Below, one piece after another: positions 38,101-46,790 of a stretch of 64,000 nt of DNA (the first letter of the stretch is position 1; the number at the start of each line of letters is the position of its first letter). The DNA comes from Haliclystus octoradiatus (taxonomy: Eukaryota > Cnidaria > Staurozoa > Stauromedusae > Haliclystidae). The translations under genes were made by a program, and so were the position numbers. A model generated the notes under the pieces. It made no database searches. It had not been told where the DNA came from and saw nothing but the letters and a program-made list of their open reading frames with translations. Location: assembly GCA_916610825.1 (NCBI GenBank), contig OU744448.1, positions 9,410,650 through 9,474,649 of the forward strand. Reading direction: 5' to 3'.

Positions 38101-41051
38101 TGGCGTTCTTTATTTAGCAAATATATTAAAGCTGATGCTAAGCACATAAGGACCGGCACATTCCTATAATGTGACTGTATGTACTACTGTACTAAACTAC
38201 TACTACCACTATGGCCACTGTTTACATTCTATCATCTATGCAAGAGATGTAACTTACTTGTTGAATAGCCATATAATTCAACTTTGCCACAAAATTCTCC
38301 TGATCCAAAAGCTGTTAGTTTTGGGTATAGCCTGATTAATCTTGTCTTGATTGGTTTTGGCAATTGGTTGTAAACCGGTGGCGATGAATGAAATGTATTG
38401 CCAATAAATACCTAGCATACATGGAATCAAACAAAAACAACCAATATGCAGGATTAATAAATTTGCCCTTCTAGCAATTTCAGCCTAAAATAGATCAATA
38501 TTCATTGGATATTTGACTATTATCAAATGCGCACTGTCGTTACTTGGCCTGTAAATAGTTATGATTTCATGACATCAATAGGACGCATTCCAAATGGATA
38601 TCCTTACCTTCGGCCTGCCAATTTCATCAACAACATCCTGCAAATTGGTAGAAGTATTACCATATTTAATATTAAATTCTCCGATCTGATCTTTGAAATC
38701 ATCGCCCTGTACAGAAACAGCAGCTACAGTACGAAGCAATAATAAATCAATTTGCAACCATTCGTTTGTTGAAGCTGCTGCACACCATGCAAGCTTCGAA
38801 TCACTATTTAATCTTGCAATAAAAGCTTTTGTAGTCGTGTACTTAATAGATGATGAAGTCATTTGGCTGTTTCTTATTAGTCCATTTTTCACACCAAGTG
38901 GATATGTTGATTTGCAATAAGCAGAAGCTATAGATAAAAAGGAAGCAGAGATCAGTCTGAGATAGATTCAAAAATATAAATCATCAAAGGCTTTGCTAAG
39001 CAATTCCAATGCTGCATTAAACATCTTTCAGAAAATTTTAATTTTGACTATCGATCAAATGAAGGTGTCTGAAATGAGGGTACCCATAAGATTAAACCCA
39101 TCGCAATACAATTGCTCGACGCAAGTTTTTATTGCTAGCAACAACTTATCCTCTTTTGCTGACAATAAATTTCACGCAACTAATGACTTGAAATATCATG
39201 CCCTAATTGTCATTCAAGTAGAAATTAGAAGCCATATTTATTCAATTAGGATGTAGACTATTTTAAAATATGGGGACAGCAGTTTAAAGCTCTGCATGCT
39301 ACATCGTAAGAAACTAAAACATTAATTATTGAGAAATGTTAATGAAATTATGGAGAAATTAGTTGACATCTAACATTATCGCGTATATTTCCAAACACCA
39401 AGTAATGCATGTTTATTTTTATACTCTGAAATTATAAATATCCAGAGCGCTGTTTATATACATGTATAGCTAACGTATAGGTGATAGGTCTACAGTTAAG
39501 GTTTTTGAAATATTGGAATTGAAGCAGGTGAACTATTTTACCTTTTCAACTATAATAATATAATATAATATGAGGTGAACACATGTATGTGAGAGTGCTC
39601 AATGTTTGTTAAGACAGAGCATAATATATAGAATAGACACAAAGATGAGGCAAAAGCCATTTCCGTTACTCGGAGTTTCACGCGTATGTTTTAATTTTTT
39701 AGTAAACCGTCTGACGAACGCAATGTAAACGCGTGAAACTCCGAGTAACGGAAAAGGCTTTTGCCTCATCTTAATTGTGTCTATTCTACCTATTCAACTA
39801 TAATTATATATTCTGCTATGCATATCAAAGTTATAATATAATTTTCATAATCAATTCTCACATCTATAACGCGTAGCTTATGAAAAACGATCCATCAAAG
39901 CAGTTTTCATCATGCAAAGTGACGTACATACCTACTCCTTTACCGCAGCCGTAGAATTCCATTCTCGCACACACTTTTTTCGTTATTTGGTTTTCTCCGC
40001 TAATCGTATATGCACGAAAACGAAAGATGCGACTTGTTATTCTAGTTGGTATTGCATTGAAAACAACATCGTTAAAAGATAATATACCGGGAAATATCTA
40101 TAAAAGATCGTAAAAAATAAAACAAATTAAATTGATGGATGAGCTTTTATATGTATATGTCAAACAACGAGATATTTTATCCAATTGATATAATCTATAA
40201 TGAATGTCTATAATAAGCAAATAATCAAAGATCATAACATTCGCTAGATAATTGCAGTTGTATCTAACGGGCTTTGTTCTTTCCGAAATTAGTCGTTGCT
40301 TTGCGTAACGAAAGAAAATTGGCTTTCACGCATCGATTTTGTTTGGCTTTTCGGGACCACCATGCTTAAGACATGCTTCACTGGGTCATTGAGATCAAAA
40401 TTCACATGCATTCTCCTATTGAATGTTGCACATTTCCCAATCAGTAGCACAAAGTCAGACAGTAGAAACTTTCCACATTAATTATGTTTTTTTCTTTACA
40501 ACACTCGTAGATAAGAAACAAACGAAAAATGTCGAAGCAAGTTAACATTGAGAAATCTCGCTGGGTATTAAATAAAAACATTGGTATAGATGTTTATTCT
40601 ATTTAATTAATTAATTAAAAACGTTTCGTAAATGTCAACACTCTCCGATCTTCAAACATTTCATTCACGCGTTGTTTTGTAACATAAAACCTCGATCGTT
40701 CACTACACCTCTGTACATATAATTATCACCATACCGTGGTAACTCCTTTCTCTGTTGCATTTTTAAAAACAATTCCATCATGACTATATTGTAGGAAATA
40801 ATTTGTCACATAAAATAATTCTTCCTTGCGATTTGATTGAAGTAGTAAAGCTGTGAGTGTGATATTCACTTTAAAATCAATTTGTAACCATTCTGATCTC
40901 CAATCTAAACGCCCACCGCTACACCAGCCAGAATATATATCTTTTCTTCCATTAGCTGCAGAAAAACCAACGGAATCGGAACTACTTGATAACTGTTCAT
41001 TTCGTATAAAACCATCAGACATACCAAGAGGTAAATATTCATCACAACCAA
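19971..41051 (-). CDS. Single-pass receptor: 3 discoidin, 5 Ig, stalk, EGF, SEA-like, EGF, TM, tail (first exon not found)
   Basis: 21 coding exons were joined by hand, in transcript order: 40735-41051, 39932-40097, 38608-38927, 38258-38411, 36866-37134, 35233-35371, 34685-34960, 32741-33007, 31596-31850, 30655-30909, 29931-30185, 29088-29180, 28444-28536, 26622-26756, 26223-26362, 25226-25296, 24510-24676, 23214-23348, 21997-22032, 21106-21208, 19971-20127. They total 3,803 nt and stay in one frame to the stop, about 1,267 residues. The domains predict a cell-surface adhesion or recognition receptor. A phase-1 acceptor precedes the first visible exon, so a signal-peptide exon must lie upstream; none was identified. 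I do not recognise a named orthologue. The structure is well supported; the function is inferred from domains only. Confidence 0.85.
20601..20930. repeat. Degenerate about 10-bp minisatellite (TCAATCAATG type)
   Basis: Dozens of imperfect copies of a unit close to GTCAATCAAT or GTCAATCGAT are strung together with a period near 10 bp. The array lies in the receptor intron between the membrane exon and the tail exon. Confidence 0.8.
21106..21208 (-). CDS. Receptor transmembrane exon
   Basis: A 103-nt exon, phase 1 to phase 2, encodes VIIIITPIVGGLILIATCC followed by CFIFIVGRRRK. This is a single hydrophobic span with a basic stop-transfer end, oriented as type I. Confidence 0.93.
21997..22032 (-). 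CDS. Receptor 36-nt juxtamembrane microexon (probable)
   Basis: A TTTTTTATAG acceptor and a GTAAGTC donor bracket 36 nt that are symmetric in phase 1 and open in the required frame, encoding SPYVSTMDMNS. It would link the second EGF to the membrane span. Because it is symmetric, it could be skipped without changing the frame. Confidence 0.55.
23214..23348 (-). CDS. Receptor calcium-binding EGF domain 2
   Basis: A 135-nt phase 1-1 exon encodes DLNECLTMNNTCSPNATCQN then YTCQCVSAMIGNGFTC. DLNEC and the Asn followed by an aromatic segment (NIKFSYTC) match the calcium-binding EGF consensus. Confidence 0.93.
23780..23895. repeat. Dispersed repeat, copy also at 40,290-40,395
   Basis: CTTTGCGTACCGAAAGAAAA at about 23,794 matches CTTTGCGTAACGAAAGAAAA at about 40,299. 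Diverged similarity continues for about 100 bp on both sides (ATGCTTCGTTG against ATGCTTCACTG). No coding potential is credited. Both copies lie in introns of the receptor gene. Confidence 0.5.
24510..26362 (-). CDS. Receptor SEA-like domain, three exons
   Basis: Exons 26223-26362, 25226-25296 and 24510-24676 join in phases 0 and 2 to give about 126 residues between two EGF domains. ISRIQVNIKLDRLF opens it, followed by FKFAVISSFEAIIY, SYPNVTVSINLNGSF and FIQVDPLKVHADG. The length, position and pattern of long hydrophobic strands fit a SEA domain, but no GSVVV-type autocleavage site is visible. This call is less certain than the EGF and Ig calls. Confidence 0.6.
26622..26756 (-). CDS. Receptor EGF-like domain 1
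   Basis: A 135-nt phase 1-1 exon encodes six cysteines in APCRVPCSSGGVCSS and VCLCLSGHTGERCEE. The CLSGHTGERC end is the classic EGF C-terminus. There is no calcium-binding consensus. Confidence 0.93.
27425..27628 (-). CDS. Possible small secreted protein nested in a receptor intron, 67 aa
   Basis: From ATG 27628 the frame encodes MYIFILWLYVIAAIVCEGSS, which looks like a cleavable signal peptide, followed by about 47 residues with one NHT glycosylation site and CTCERGEAIE at the end. It lies in the intron between 28444 and 26756, on the same strand. The frame is open for 187 codons, but the upstream part lacks an ATG. There is no recognised family, and a chance open frame is quite possible. 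Confidence 0.25.
   Translation of the reverse strand: MYIFILWLYVIAAIVCEGSSRGSPPINHDRSVKSHMLFPFSNHTVFYLKLPGKLQVFCTCERGEAIE
28444..29180 (-). CDS. Receptor Ser/Thr-rich stalk, two 93-nt exons
   Basis: Exons 29088-29180 and 28444-28536 are each exactly 93 nt and symmetric in phase 1. They encode ITGSVSTFSVSTFPATLG and LLTSTIFPTSIDISSSQH, which lack Cys and are rich in Ser, Thr and Pro. They probably form an O-glycosylated spacer between the Ig array and the membrane-proximal EGF-SEA-EGF unit. Confidence 0.75.
29931..30185 (-). CDS. Receptor Ig-like domain 5
   Basis: A single 255-nt phase 1-1 exon, the same length as domains 3 and 4. LVLHCSTNGYPQPIIKWNKN and DDGVYRCIATNEANS define an I-set fold. 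Confidence 0.93.
30655..30909 (-). CDS. Receptor Ig-like domain 4
   Basis: A single 255-nt phase 1-1 exon. ITILCEINAVPSASVQWVNP and QSGKYLCSAKNSAGE define the fold. The donor is GTACGT after ATA T. Confidence 0.92.
31596..31850 (-). CDS. Receptor Ig-like domain 3
   Basis: A single 255-nt phase 1-1 exon. ALLICSVTGYPTVTINWLKN and ESGLYKCMAENSNGE are typical of an I-set domain of the kind found in neural adhesion molecules. Confidence 0.93.
32447..32529. repeat. Near-perfect 26-bp hairpin
   Basis: GAGTTTCGCGCTTATGCGCT at 32447 continues to 32472 and is inverted at 32504-32529 with one mismatch in 26. The loop is about 31 bp. It lies in the receptor intron between Ig domains 2 and 3. The ends resemble the hairpin at 39,631-39,786. 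Confidence 0.7.
32741..33007 (-). CDS. Receptor Ig-like domain 2
   Basis: A single 267-nt phase 1-1 exon. LTLSCEVVG, INWLKEK and the canonical LADSGEYQC identify an I-set Ig domain. Confidence 0.92.
33258..33492. mobile_element. hAT-like MITE, second copy, 235 bp
   Basis: It has the same termini as the element at 6,005: CAGAGCCATCTATTTACAAG at the start and its inverse at the end. Flanks CTCAAAAC and CCCAAAAC are an 8-bp target duplication with one change. Its left half is similar to the inverted right half of the 6-kb copy, so it is an internally deleted, oppositely oriented relative. It lies in the receptor intron upstream of Ig domain 2. Confidence 0.85.
33980..34480. repeat. Dispersed repeat with internal inverted repeat, related to 6,890-7,232
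   Basis: CTGATTGGTTTAGAGTTCGC and CACCATAGCAAAACTA match the sequence near 6,968. CCAAATATCAATAGCTCATA matches that near 7,066. The second motif also appears inverted at 34,180-34,215, forming a stem of about 36 bp with 34,323-34,360. No transposase is present. Confidence 0.6.
34521..34597. repeat. Half copy of the palindrome at 35,891-36,053
   Basis: GTTCGTGGGTCATCGAATTT and GAGAAATCCATATCGTAA align with one arm of the palindrome about 1.35 kb away. The other arm is absent here. It is intronic. Confidence 0.5.
34685..34960 (-). CDS. Receptor Ig-like domain 1
   Basis: A single 276-nt phase 1-1 exon. Cys in TEIVCSQ and Cys in SLIECSVKD are the disulphide pair, with the core Trp in FTWKLNGN. 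The canonical DSG.Y.C motif is replaced by LNNSLIEC, so it is a diverged Ig fold. Confidence 0.85.
35233..37134 (-). CDS. Receptor discoidin-like domain 3, two exons, diverged
   Basis: Exon 36866-37134 carries SSWCTTVNDMNQFIRFDLVK and GIAIQANLNGKNFITSFAVD. Exon 35233-35371 carries IYAGVFNPFDVTYIWFDQ and CGRFQLFGCA. The usual N-terminal PLGM segment is replaced by a Ser-rich run (KVSSSSSSTNG), so ligand-binding loops may differ. It has the same phase-0 split as the other copies. A SINE lies in its intron. Confidence 0.85.
35472..35527. repeat. Perfect 20-bp inverted repeat
   Basis: CGTGCAGGTATAGGTCTATA at 35472-35491 is repeated in exact inverse at 35508-35527 with a 16-bp loop. It lies between the tail exon of discoidin domain 3 and the upstream SINE. 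Confidence 0.75.
35891..36053. repeat. Long palindrome, arms about 75 bp
   Basis: The left arm includes ATTTAGACCCAC, TAACAACAAAC and GAAATCCATATC. The right arm repeats them inverted as GATATGGATTTC, GTTTGTTGTTA and CTCTAAATTCC. Only about 10 bp separate the arms. It is a snapback MITE-like element in the receptor intron. Confidence 0.75.
36252..36557 (-). mobile_element. tRNA-derived SINE, diverged copy
   Basis: On the minus strand, an A box (TTAGCTCAGATGACAGAG) and a B box (inverse of GGATTTGAACG at 36485-36495) head about 300 bp that match the SINEs at 42,181 and 57,066, including CCATGAAATCTGTTGACATT. It has diverged more than the other two and is not flanked by a microsatellite. Confidence 0.8.
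37995..38165 (+). pseudogene. LINE C-terminal fragment
   Basis: AGATGTCTTTTTTAGGACAC matches the minus-strand LINE end near 51,390 and encodes MSFLGHVERAQSYA, against [14 protein letters not shown] there. FDRDIWRSLFSKYIKADAK follows in another frame. It is broken. Confidence 0.5.
38258..38927 (-). CDS. Receptor discoidin (F5/8 type C) domain 2, two exons
   Basis: Exon 38608-38927 carries YPLGVKNGLIRNSQMTSSS, AWCAA and EWLQIDLLLLRTVAAVSVQG. Exon 38258-38411 carries VFIGNTFHSS, PIKTRLIRLYPK and CGKVELYGYS. This is the most canonical of the three copies. The internal split is in phase 0 at the same place as in domain 1. Confidence 0.92.
39631..39786. repeat. Snapback element, about 60-bp arms
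   Basis: GAATAGACACAAAGATGAGG at 39631 returns inverted as CCTCATCTTAATTGTGTCTA up to 39786. The arms include CCGTTACTCGGAGTTTCACG and its exact inverse. The loop is about 36 bp. Sequence just outside (CAACTATAAT) appears on both sides as a direct repeat. It is intronic in the receptor gene. Confidence 0.75.
39932..41051 (-). CDS. Receptor discoidin (F5/8 type C) domain 1, two exons
   Basis: Exon 40735-41051 begins CDEYLPLGMSDGFIRNEQLS and contains WLQIDFKVNITLTALLLQ, the core of an F5/8C fold. Exon 39932-40097 completes it with TRIFRFRAYTI and RMEFYGCG. The two are joined in phase 0 and flanked by phase-1 introns. The upstream open frame that looks like a signal peptide starts with TTG and overlaps a good TTTATTTTAG acceptor, so it was not included. 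Confidence 0.9.
40290..40395. repeat. Dispersed repeat, second copy
   Basis: Diverged copy of the repeat at 23,780-23,895, sharing CTTTGCGTAACGAAAGAAAA. It lies in the intron between the two exons of discoidin domain 1. Confidence 0.45.
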
Positions 41052-41754
41052 CTAAAATAAAGAAGATAGAAGCAAGAAATTCCAACTATCAAATGGATTT
41101 TACTACCCTAAAAATCTTATTTCAAATAAAATCCCTTGGAGTTTTTTTCTGCAGCATTGTCTTATATTTTTTTAAGGGAAGACAGGGGTATAACATCTGA
41201 ATACAACTTAAAGTAAATGATGATGATGATGTTTATCCCCTTGGAGAACAACAGATCTGAGAAATCCCGAAGGAGCTGATTGACATTTTATTCCGAAAAT
41301 ATTTTGCATCATCTTCAAAACCTGTAAATTTCTTTTTTTTTTAAATAAATTTATGTATTTATTCATGGTGGTTTCATCGTGCATCACGTTGGATTACAAT
41401 ATAATATTAAATTATTGAAGCACAACATTTCGACATTTTGATCGTAATCGATCGAAAATAATGGCGAAATGAATTTCCAAAAAAAAATCCATCCCAAATA
41501 GCCTACTGATCTTTGGCTTTTATTGCTTCACTCCATATCACGAAGCATCGATGCATATTATTTTACAATTATTAATGAAAATTTATTTGATAAACCACAA
41601 AGATAGTCGTAATTTCTATATTTCAGTTGTAACTTCAAAGGTCCTTTCATCTAGGCCATTTTAAATGAACTCCTAATATCAAATTTATGGTTTCAAGTGT
41701 TACATATAGCGTATATTATTGATTCACTTGCATTGGATAATTCGACGGGACTGA

Positions 41755-42180
41755 GAGTGAGTGAGTGAGTGAGTGAGTGAGTGTGTAAGTGAGTGAGTGA
41801 GTGAGTGAGTGAGTGAGTGAGTGAGTGAGTGAGTGAGTGAGTGAGTGAGTGAGTGAGTGAGTGAGTGAATGAGTGAGTGAGTGAGTGAGTGAGTAAGTGA
41901 GTGAGTGAGTGAGTGAGTGAGTGAGTGAGTGAGTGAGTGAGTGAGTGAGTGAGTGAGTGAGTGAGTGAGTGAGTGAGTGAGTGAGTGAGTGAGTGAGTGA
42001 GTGAGTGAGTGAGTGAGTGAGTGAGTGAGTGAGTGAGTGAGTGAGTGAGTGAGTGAGTGAGTGAGTGAGTGTGTAAGTGAGTGAGTGATTGAGTGAGTGA
42101 GTGAGTGAGTGAGTGAGTGAGTGAGTGAGTGAGTGAGTGAGTGAGTGAGTGAGTGAGTGAGTGAGTGAGTGAGTGAGTGA
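41755..42180. repeat. (TGAG)n microsatellite, about 425 bp
   Basis: An almost pure GAGT tetranucleotide array with a few variants (GTGTAAGT, GAAT). It continues on the far side of the SINE at 42,541-42,571. The long Leu-Thr-His-Ser frame it creates is not a gene. Confidence 0.98.
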
Positions 42181-42540
42181 ATGTAGACGGTGTCGCTCTA
42201 CCGAAGGCACCCGTACCACCTCTCTATTTCTAGATGAGTGGCTTTTTTCGCTGAGAGCAATGATTTTAAACGCTCTTTGTTGATCTCAGCCGCGACACTG
42301 CAGATCAATGTCAACAGATTTCATGGCAGATAGGTCTCGATTGTCAATGCGCAACGATGCGCCGCAGCTACTCACAATGCAATTCCCTCTGGACCATTCC
42401 ATCCGCCATCAGAAGATGGAACTCATTTGATGTTTCAGATAAATTCAAGGCTGAGTTGACCTTCGGGGGATTTGAACCACAGTCGATCAGATATGATTCG
42501 ATCTGAACTTCGGTTGCTCTGCCATCTGAGCTAATCCTCC
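42181..42540 (-). mobile_element. tRNA-derived SINE inserted in a (TGAG)n array
   Basis: About 360 bp. On the minus strand it begins GGAGGATTAGCTCAGATGGC (A box), has a B box as the inverse of GGATTTGAACC at 42468-42478, and ends GCGACACCGTCTACAT. The tetranucleotide array lies on both sides (41,755-42,180 and 42,541-42,571), so the element sits inside the array. It closely matches the copy at 57,066. Confidence 0.88.
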
Positions 42541-42571
42541 TGAGTGAGTGAGTGAGTGAGTGAGTGAGTGA
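42541..42571. repeat. (TGAG)n continuation beyond the SINE
   Basis: Nearly eight TGAG units follow the SINE 5' end directly. They are the other flank of the interrupted array. Confidence 0.95.
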
Positions 42572-45500
42572 AATAGTGAAATAATGAAATATTCCTGTAA
42601 AGGGAGAAAACATTTTATGTCCTATATGAAAGATTGGTGCTTTGTTTGATTGAAATAGAAATATATTGAAACGCAAACAATAATGATATGAGACGCGTTT
42701 ATCCAATCAAAAGCTTTGGCAAGAATTTAAGTGTATACTTGTGTATCATGTGTTACGACATGTTTCTTAGCAATTCAAAGGATTCTACTTTGACCGTGGG
42801 AGAGCTCCATATGTGACAGATTGCATTGCTGATTGTAGCATAATAGAAATATATTATGTACAATTTGAGGAACTAAACACCAGATTACCTGCTATGTGGT
42901 TAGGATTGTAATATTATGTTTGGACAAAAGTGTATGGAACGTTTTAATAGGAAGCTTAATAGTCCATCGATATTATATCGGCATTGTTTATTCCTGGACA
43001 TACGAATCCATGTAATGTATCACCTAACATAGCAAATTAAGTACTAATGAAGAAATATTCGGTATATGCAGTCTGTCGGATTGAAAGGTGCATACGTAAT
43101 TATATTAATTATACTAATATATACAGTGTACGTGGTGATATCAAGATGATCGATTAGCTCTTAATTTCTCGATTTCTTAAATGGTTTAAGTGAAAATCGA
43201 AATATTACCAAGGGCGTCGTTATATTAGCTATCGATTATGTGAAGCCCTGTTTGCAATTTGGATGATGCTTCAAGATGATCATAAACATTTATAATCAAC
43301 TCCCCGAGACAGAAAGATGGCGAGGTTTTACTACCTGACTTGTTGCCTGCTTAATTACTTTTAAAAAGAGGATGAACCAAAACCTCGAAATTCTCCATTA
43401 ATGTGTATAACAATATTATGATTTTCACTATCATTTTGAGTGATTAGGATGATTAATTCTACAGGGATAACTCTCTTCCTTGCAATTAACAATGATTAAT
43501 TGAGAAAATTCCCTTCGAGTTTAAATCATTGCCATAGTTATCGCAACAAATGATATTATTTGAAGTTGAAATAGTATAATTGCTTGTCATCAAACAATCT
43601 GAAAATTATAATAAGCTGAGACGTCATCAAATTCGTAATGTATATAGAGAAGAAAACGTAGCATTCGTACATTCTTAATCGTAACAGTAACATTTGAAAA
43701 AGCTCATGAGGCTTGGTGCGTACGCTTCAATCTATCCTAGTTTATCTTAACTTGTCTTTGGTATTACTAATATCAAATTATTTTACTAAATTTGCTAAAG
43801 AGTGTCATTATCTAGTCACGCAATCTGAACCTGCTATCACTCAAAATATAATACGTATTTACATGAAAGCAAATAGCGTAGAATGTTGATCAAACCCCTT
43901 AATAACACAAAACGAATGTATTGCTTATTTCGCTTGACAAATATTCAGATAAAGTAATCTTCATTTTATTCAATCTGAAGAAAAGTTGTTGATTTGTCAG
44001 TTTCTGTGAGTCCGTTAATTAAATACTTTAATATGAGGAAAAAAGTGTTCAATTGAGATTGAGTTTTACTGATTTATATAGTGAATCAAGCAAATGCTGA
44101 AGTTGAATTATTATGTTGATACATTATCATATTGTTGTAATCATGTATGCACATATATTTGATAAATATATGATTTGATTTATAACGTACCTGCCAACTT
44201 CTGTGTGATGTAAATAATTAAAATTATTACTTCCTTCATAATCTCAAATGAAATTCAAAAGAAATATCATTATCCAAATTATATAGAACTATAATAAAAT
44301 TGTTTTTCCATTGATCAGAAAAAGATGTTTGTGAAATTAAACATATCCGTTGATGTTGTTTACAAGTTGACGACGGCACGCTTCAACTATTAGCCTCCAA
44401 CCTCAACCTGTATATCATATCAATGCTTTAACATAAGATATTGTGACCGAAACATATCTAAAGATTTCTAACTGATAATGAATAAGAAGCCGTGCCTTTT
44501 ATTATAGGCTAATCCCGAAAACATATTCATCAATATTTTCTTCGCTCTCTGATACGGATAATTTCAACAATGTTTTTCCCTGTCGTGATGTGATTTAAAA
44601 TGTGGAATTGATATATATATATATACAAGGTAGTATATTTTATTTAGTATCAGATTATAAAATCAATCCAATTTTTACAACAATAAAACCTATTGAATGT
44701 TATGAAATTTTTATGACGTCAAATTTGTTGCGACGAAACAGATGCAAACTATTGCCAGATGGGCTAAGAAATATTGGATATCACAAAGAAATGTCAACTT
44801 AAAAACATGAATATATATTTCGTTTAAATAATTATTAGACATAATTACACGATTGTCAACATAAATATAAGATAATGTAATGAGAGCTACAGACAGCTCT
44901 TATATAAGCATTTCTTCAAAATGTCTATATATAGAGCTATATAAGCCTAAATTATAGCCTATATTAAACCACATCATTCAGTGTAACTTCAACATTATTT
45001 CTTCCTAACAGGCTTTATGCATGGCATATTTCTTCGAAAATAGATAAAAATGTCATTTATTTTAGAGAAACGGAGCTAATTAAATCACTAATTATGAATC
45101 CTGTTCTTAAGTAATCCTTCAATTAAGCAAAGGAGGGGCTACGTTTTTTTATCACAGACCTCATTTCACTAATATAGATCTAGCAACGTTTCATAACTAT
45201 AAAAGGAAGCCAATACCTATATATATGGTCTTGATAAATCAATGTGATATTGAGACAAAACTGAAAGGGAAAATAGTATACACAACAGACAATGTTAACT
45301 ATACAGTTTATAAAGGTGTGTCAAACTGGTAGAATTTGGTATTTATGCATCTATATGTAACCCTTTAACTGATTTAAATTAGCTCAGAATTACCCGTTTT
45401 CAATAAATTTCCTCATGAAAAATAATATAGCACTGCAATTAACATGGTTTCATTCTATTTCAACCAGCAAATATCAGGAAACACATGTGACATATATAAT

Positions 45501-46358
45501 TGCATTTTAGCCATACAAGTTTATAAACGAAATCTATATCATGTAGACTTACATTAAGAGATTGCAGATGTGTGACGTCACGTGTAGCCTCCATTAAGGG
45601 GATCGAAACTCCTTAACATGGCTGACGATTGTGACCGAGTGCATTCTTCTGAGCACTCTGTTTAGTTGTGAATATATTTGATGTATCGCAATGAGTGAAA
45701 TTTCTTTGCGTTTCTAGGAAAAGTCAAGAATAAAGCGTGGTTCAAAAGCTCGCGCAACTTTTCAACTGTTTACAAAGTAAAGAAATATAGAGACGTTGGA
45801 ATTTGAGCTATAGCGTCATTATATATTCTCGTAAAAATACACTGGGCGATTCTTATCTTCGAATTTGACTATAAAAGACTTCTACTGTTCGAAAAGTCTG
45901 TAAATGACAATTCCACAAAGTGATATTGATTCATAGGATTATAACTACTTTGCATATAAAAACATAATTGAATCAGCGAACATCTCCGCCTTCTTTTTGT
46001 TGATAACACTTCAATCGAAAAATTGATAAGAAATTCATTAGGAACTACCAACTTCATTAATCTTTTGACAAAATCAGCAAATATAAAGGCATTTCCTTAT
46101 CACTACAGAATAATGGTTGCGAATGGAAACAGTATATTATATACACTGTAAAAGTCATCAATGAAAATTTTGATAACTCGATTAAAATAATAATGACAGC
46201 GATGGTTTCTCTTTGCTATGTCCATGTATAGTCTGGTATCCTGTCTTCTGGTAGAAAGCTTGGTTGGAAGCTTGATTAAGTCATGTGAAAGTTTGATGTC
46301 AATACTGATGTGAATTATACGATAAAAACTGTATAGGTCAAATTATTTACGTCTTTGT
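42572..46358. other. Gene-poor stretch upstream of the receptor
   Basis: AT-rich sequence with no convincing coding exon on either strand. The missing signal-peptide exon and promoter of the receptor gene (minus strand) should lie here or further right. I searched by eye for a hydrophobic leader ending in a phase-1 donor and found none. Confidence 0.4.
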
Positions 46359-46790
46359 TCAAGTGATTCTAAACCTATAGATTTGTAATACGTGACAAGT
46401 AGTCTGTTGCATGATCATTGAAGCCGCCAACATGGACCTGACATTTTCGACAAAAATAATGTTCTTTTGAAGATTTGGTGGGTAGATGGTTGAGGAATAA
46501 TCTAGAATTGGTTGCATGTATACTTGATATATATGTATACTAAATATTTGATTAGATGAGCACTGTAGCATCATTCTATTTCAGAGATTTTAATAAGTAA
46601 TTCAATACACGATATGCTTTGGAAACTACTTTGTGACAGTGACATGAAAATTTGAGATCTTTTGATATTATAACACCAAGATCACGGATAGAGTTTGTGA
46701 CTTGTGGAATATCAAAATAATCAGTGCCCCGTACAAGTGTCAGGTAAACATATCTCACAAACCTGAATATTTCATAAAAGTTTTTCATTC
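46359..46790 (-). pseudogene. LINE reverse-transcriptase C-terminal fragment
   Basis: Two minus-strand frames in series carry SIRDLGVIISKDLKFSCHCH then QVYMQPILDYSSTIYPPNLQ. These are the thumb and post-RT segments of Jockey/CR1-type LINEs. One frameshift separates them near 46,575. The polymerase core is missing. Confidence 0.7.

Noticed and set aside
41052-41085. Signal-peptide-like start just before discoidin domain 1
   Set aside because: The frame begins with TTG and not ATG, and the segment is a pyrimidine-rich splice acceptor in the same phase as the acceptor of domain 2.
41716-42219. 167-codon frame of Leu-Thr-His-Ser repeats
   Set aside because: It is the translation of the (TGAG)n microsatellite and nothing else.
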